From positions 1-40,579 of the IMG/VR virus record IMGVR_UViG_3300024518_000011: a stretch of DNA of 40,579 nucleotides, one strand, 5' to 3'. Origin of the DNA: a virus. A model generated the notes under the pieces. The model ran no database searches and was not told the DNA's origin. It saw only the letters and a list, made by a program, of their open reading frames with translations. The number at the start of each line of letters is the position of its first letter. Position 1 is the stretch's first letter. Shown here one piece after another: positions 39,037 to 40,579 of this stretch. The translations under genes were made by a program, and so were the position numbers.

Positions 39037-40047
39037 GTGCCACTACGAGCAATAAAATACGGATCGCATTATGACGACCGGGTACGTGAGGCGTTCGGCA
39101 TTGATCGGGCTACCGAAATGTTGCGGTTTGAGGCGGAGAGCCTTCATCTCGATGATAGCATCAGCTTGTATCTTGGTGATGGTGACGATATTCAGCTGGT
39201 TTTTGACGGGACGGATTTTTCTCTGGTTTCGTCTGCGGGTGCAGTTAGTTTGACGACTGCGGGTGCATTATCCCTCCTACCCGCTGCCAATCTCATCTTA
39301 AAACCAACCGGATACGGTTATCAGTTGGAAGGTCTACCCACTCGCTATCGCTTAGAATGGATTGCAGGTCAACGCGGGAAGCCTGGGATCAATGCAGACA
39401 TCCTAGACAGTACAACGGGTGGGGCGGGTACAGGTGAAACTGTTCGCATGGTGACTGATCCAGACTTCGAAATCCTGGGAGCCAACGCAGTAAGCAGCGA
39501 TGTTTCATTCTATGCTGAAGGTGGGATTACAGTAGTAACCGCTGGCGCTGATGGTGATGGCGTGTTTCTCCTGCCACACTTGGACGCGAATCAGTCGGGA
39601 TGGGCACAGGTAACTTGGGGTTCTGATCAGTCTACCCGGTGGGAATGCCGTATCCGCACAGGTGCTGCGATTACCAATAGCATCATCTGGGCTGGTCTGA
39701 AATTGACGAATACCGACGTTATCGCCACCGATGCCGATCAAGCATTCTTTCGGTATGAAGACGGAGTAAACACAGGCAAGTGGCAAGCTGTGAGTTCAAT
39801 CGCTAATAGTGACGATGCCGCTGATTCTGGCGTGACGGTTGCGATTAACACTGAGTATCATCTGGTTATCGATATTCAGTCTGATCGCACGGCGCTTTTT
39901 TATATAAACGGAGTGCTGGTAGAAACGTCTGCCGCTCTGACGACTGCGAAGGACTTTATTCCGTACATCGCGATTGAAGCTGATGGGGCTGCGGAGGCTA
40001 AAACGCTGCATGTCCGGTCACAGGCTATTTCAAGGGCATTTGCATAA
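39037..40047 (+). CDS. Late structural protein with lectin-like C-terminus, GTG start (336 aa)
   Basis: The GTG at 39037 follows AAAGGAGG at ideal spacing. The 336-residue product has an N-terminal beta-rich fiber-like part (LYLGDGDDIQLVFDGTDFSL, LSLLPAANLILKPTGYGY) and a C-terminal jelly-roll lectin-like domain (about residues 165-330: WECRIRTGAAITNSIIWAGL, TEYHLVIDIQSDRTALFYIN). Such domains bind glycans on virions. It is the last gene before the glycan-modification pair; its stop overlaps the next start. Confidence 0.65.
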   Translation: MPLRAIKYGSHYDDRVREAFGIDRATEMLRFEAESLHLDDSISLYLGDGDDIQLVFDGTDFSLVSSAGAVSLTTAGALSLLPAANLILKPTGYGYQLEGLPTRYRLEWIAGQRGKPGINADILDSTTGGAGTGETVRMVTDPDFEILGANAVSSDVSFYAEGGITVVTAGADGDGVFLLPHLDANQSGWAQVTWGSDQSTRWECRIRTGAAITNSIIWAGLKLTNTDVIATDADQAFFRYEDGVNTGKWQAVSSIANSDDAADSGVTVAINTEYHLVIDIQSDRTALFYINGVLVETSAALTTAKDFIPYIAIEADGAAEAKTLHVRSQAISRAFA

Positions 40048-40579
40048 TGAGAATTGGCGCGTATAAATCAGGCGGCTATGGGGATATGGCGGATTATCTG
40101 GTATTGCTTGCCAGTGTCCGTCAAAAACACCCGGATGCGCACATTTCGGCGTATTGCCGAATGTCCAGTCCGGAGGTGTTTGATCCGTATATCCGCTTGC
40201 TAAATGCGCCTAAAGGCATCTGTGACGAGGCTTTCTGCTATCCTGATGAGTCGCACCCCTTCGGGGATAGCGGCTTTTTGCGTCATCAAGCACGTCAATT
40301 CGATTACTTTTATGATTTTCGTCCGTATGTTGGCCGCTGTTATCGAGGTGATGAAGCGGCGATAAGTCTCGATTACCCTGATGCCTTCCGGTCTGTTGGG
40401 TCGCATTGGCATCCGTTATGGGGAAAATACTACAATCACCCATTGAGTCAATATCAAAACGTCCTGCAAGATGATTGCCCTGGCATGTCACATTTGCAAA
40501 TTACTGCGCAGTCTTGCGATTTGCCGATGCCTGATTGGGACGCTGTTGACATCGATTTGCCGTCCGTGGATCCGCCTGG
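40047..40579 (+). CDS. GT9 heptosyltransferase-like protein, N-terminal part
   Basis: The gene starts at 40047, overlapping the preceding stop (TAATG), and runs off the contig end; it continues at position 1 in the same frame after the 127-bp overlap. The N-terminal sequence (MRIGAYKSGGYGDMADYLVL) has the glycine-rich GDMADYL element that in GT9 proteins corresponds to the G-D-x-x-x donor-binding entry. The whole is about 358 residues. See the C-terminal part at 1-671. Confidence 0.8.
   Translation, partial: MRIGAYKSGGYGDMADYLVLLASVRQKHPDAHISAYCRMSSPEVFDPYIRLLNAPKGICDEAFCYPDESHPFGDSGFLRHQARQFDYFYDFRPYVGRCYRGDEAAISLDYPDAFRSVGSHWHPLWGKYYNHPLSQYQNVLQDDCPGMSHLQITAQSCDLPMPDWDAVDIDLPSVDPP
40453..40579. 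repeat. Contig-end direct repeat, right copy
   Basis: These 127 bases equal 1-127 exactly. Removing one copy closes the genome at 40,452 bp and restores an uninterrupted GT9 gene. Confidence 0.95.

Noticed and set aside
1-40579. tRNA genes, integrase or attachment sites
   Set aside because: I looked for cloverleaf-like runs, integrase motifs and core duplications and saw none. I cannot exclude a degenerate tRNA without a search tool.

Overview
This window is a complete circular (or circularly permuted) genome of a tailed bacteriophage, assembled as one linear contig. The first 127 bases (1-127) recur exactly as the last 127 (40453-40579), so the real genome is about 40,452 bp, and one gene runs across the ends. 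The order TerS, TerL, tailspike, portal, scaffold-like, capsid and decoration-like proteins, then tail adaptor, nozzle-like and internal virion proteins, with no tape measure, sheath or tail-tube gene, suggests a short-tailed (podovirus-like) Caudoviricetes member. The host cannot be named. Consensus sigma70 promoters and strong GGAGG ribosome binding sites fit a typical bacterium, and heptosyltransferase-like (GT9) genes hint at a Gram-negative surface. I see no integrase, DNA or RNA polymerase, tRNA or CRISPR array.

Layout. (1) Late rightward region, 26370 through the junction to 11069: decoration and lectin-like genes, packaging, tailspike, portal and capsid, a glycan-modification pair spanning the junction (a GT9 enzyme and a methyltransferase-GT9-methyltransferase fusion), tail adaptor and nozzle, internal virion proteins, and two small membrane proteins that may be holin or spanin components. 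(2) A strong bidirectional terminator at 11081-11122. (3) A leftward operon, 16824 to 11139, of 17 tightly packed genes, mostly unknown. It includes a SWIM zinc-finger protein, a signal-peptide-bearing esterase D-like hydrolase and three tiny coupled ORFs, two of which are membrane proteins with CxxC motifs. (4) A divergent control region at 16871-16946 with two near-consensus promoters and a dyad operator candidate. (5) A rightward early region, 16981-26230: HTH regulator, GIY-YIG nuclease-HTH fusion, DNA methyltransferase, many small zinc-ribbon proteins, a ribbon-helix-helix regulator with its own promoter and terminator, a lambda O-like initiator gene carrying the probable origin, a Lar-like protein and an HNH protein. 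(6) A 139-bp intergenic control site at 26231-26369 with a promoter candidate and a long hairpin before the late genes.

How it may work together: the HTH protein and the dyad probably set the balance between the two divergent operons. The initiator binds seven palindromic iterons inside its own gene and recruits host replication enzymes. The methyltransferase and Lar-like protein would protect DNA from restriction. The late operon then builds the virion. No recognisable endolysin was found, so the lysis mechanism is open. There is no gene-free stretch longer than 300 bases; the largest gaps are 16825-16980 and 26231-26369, both described below.
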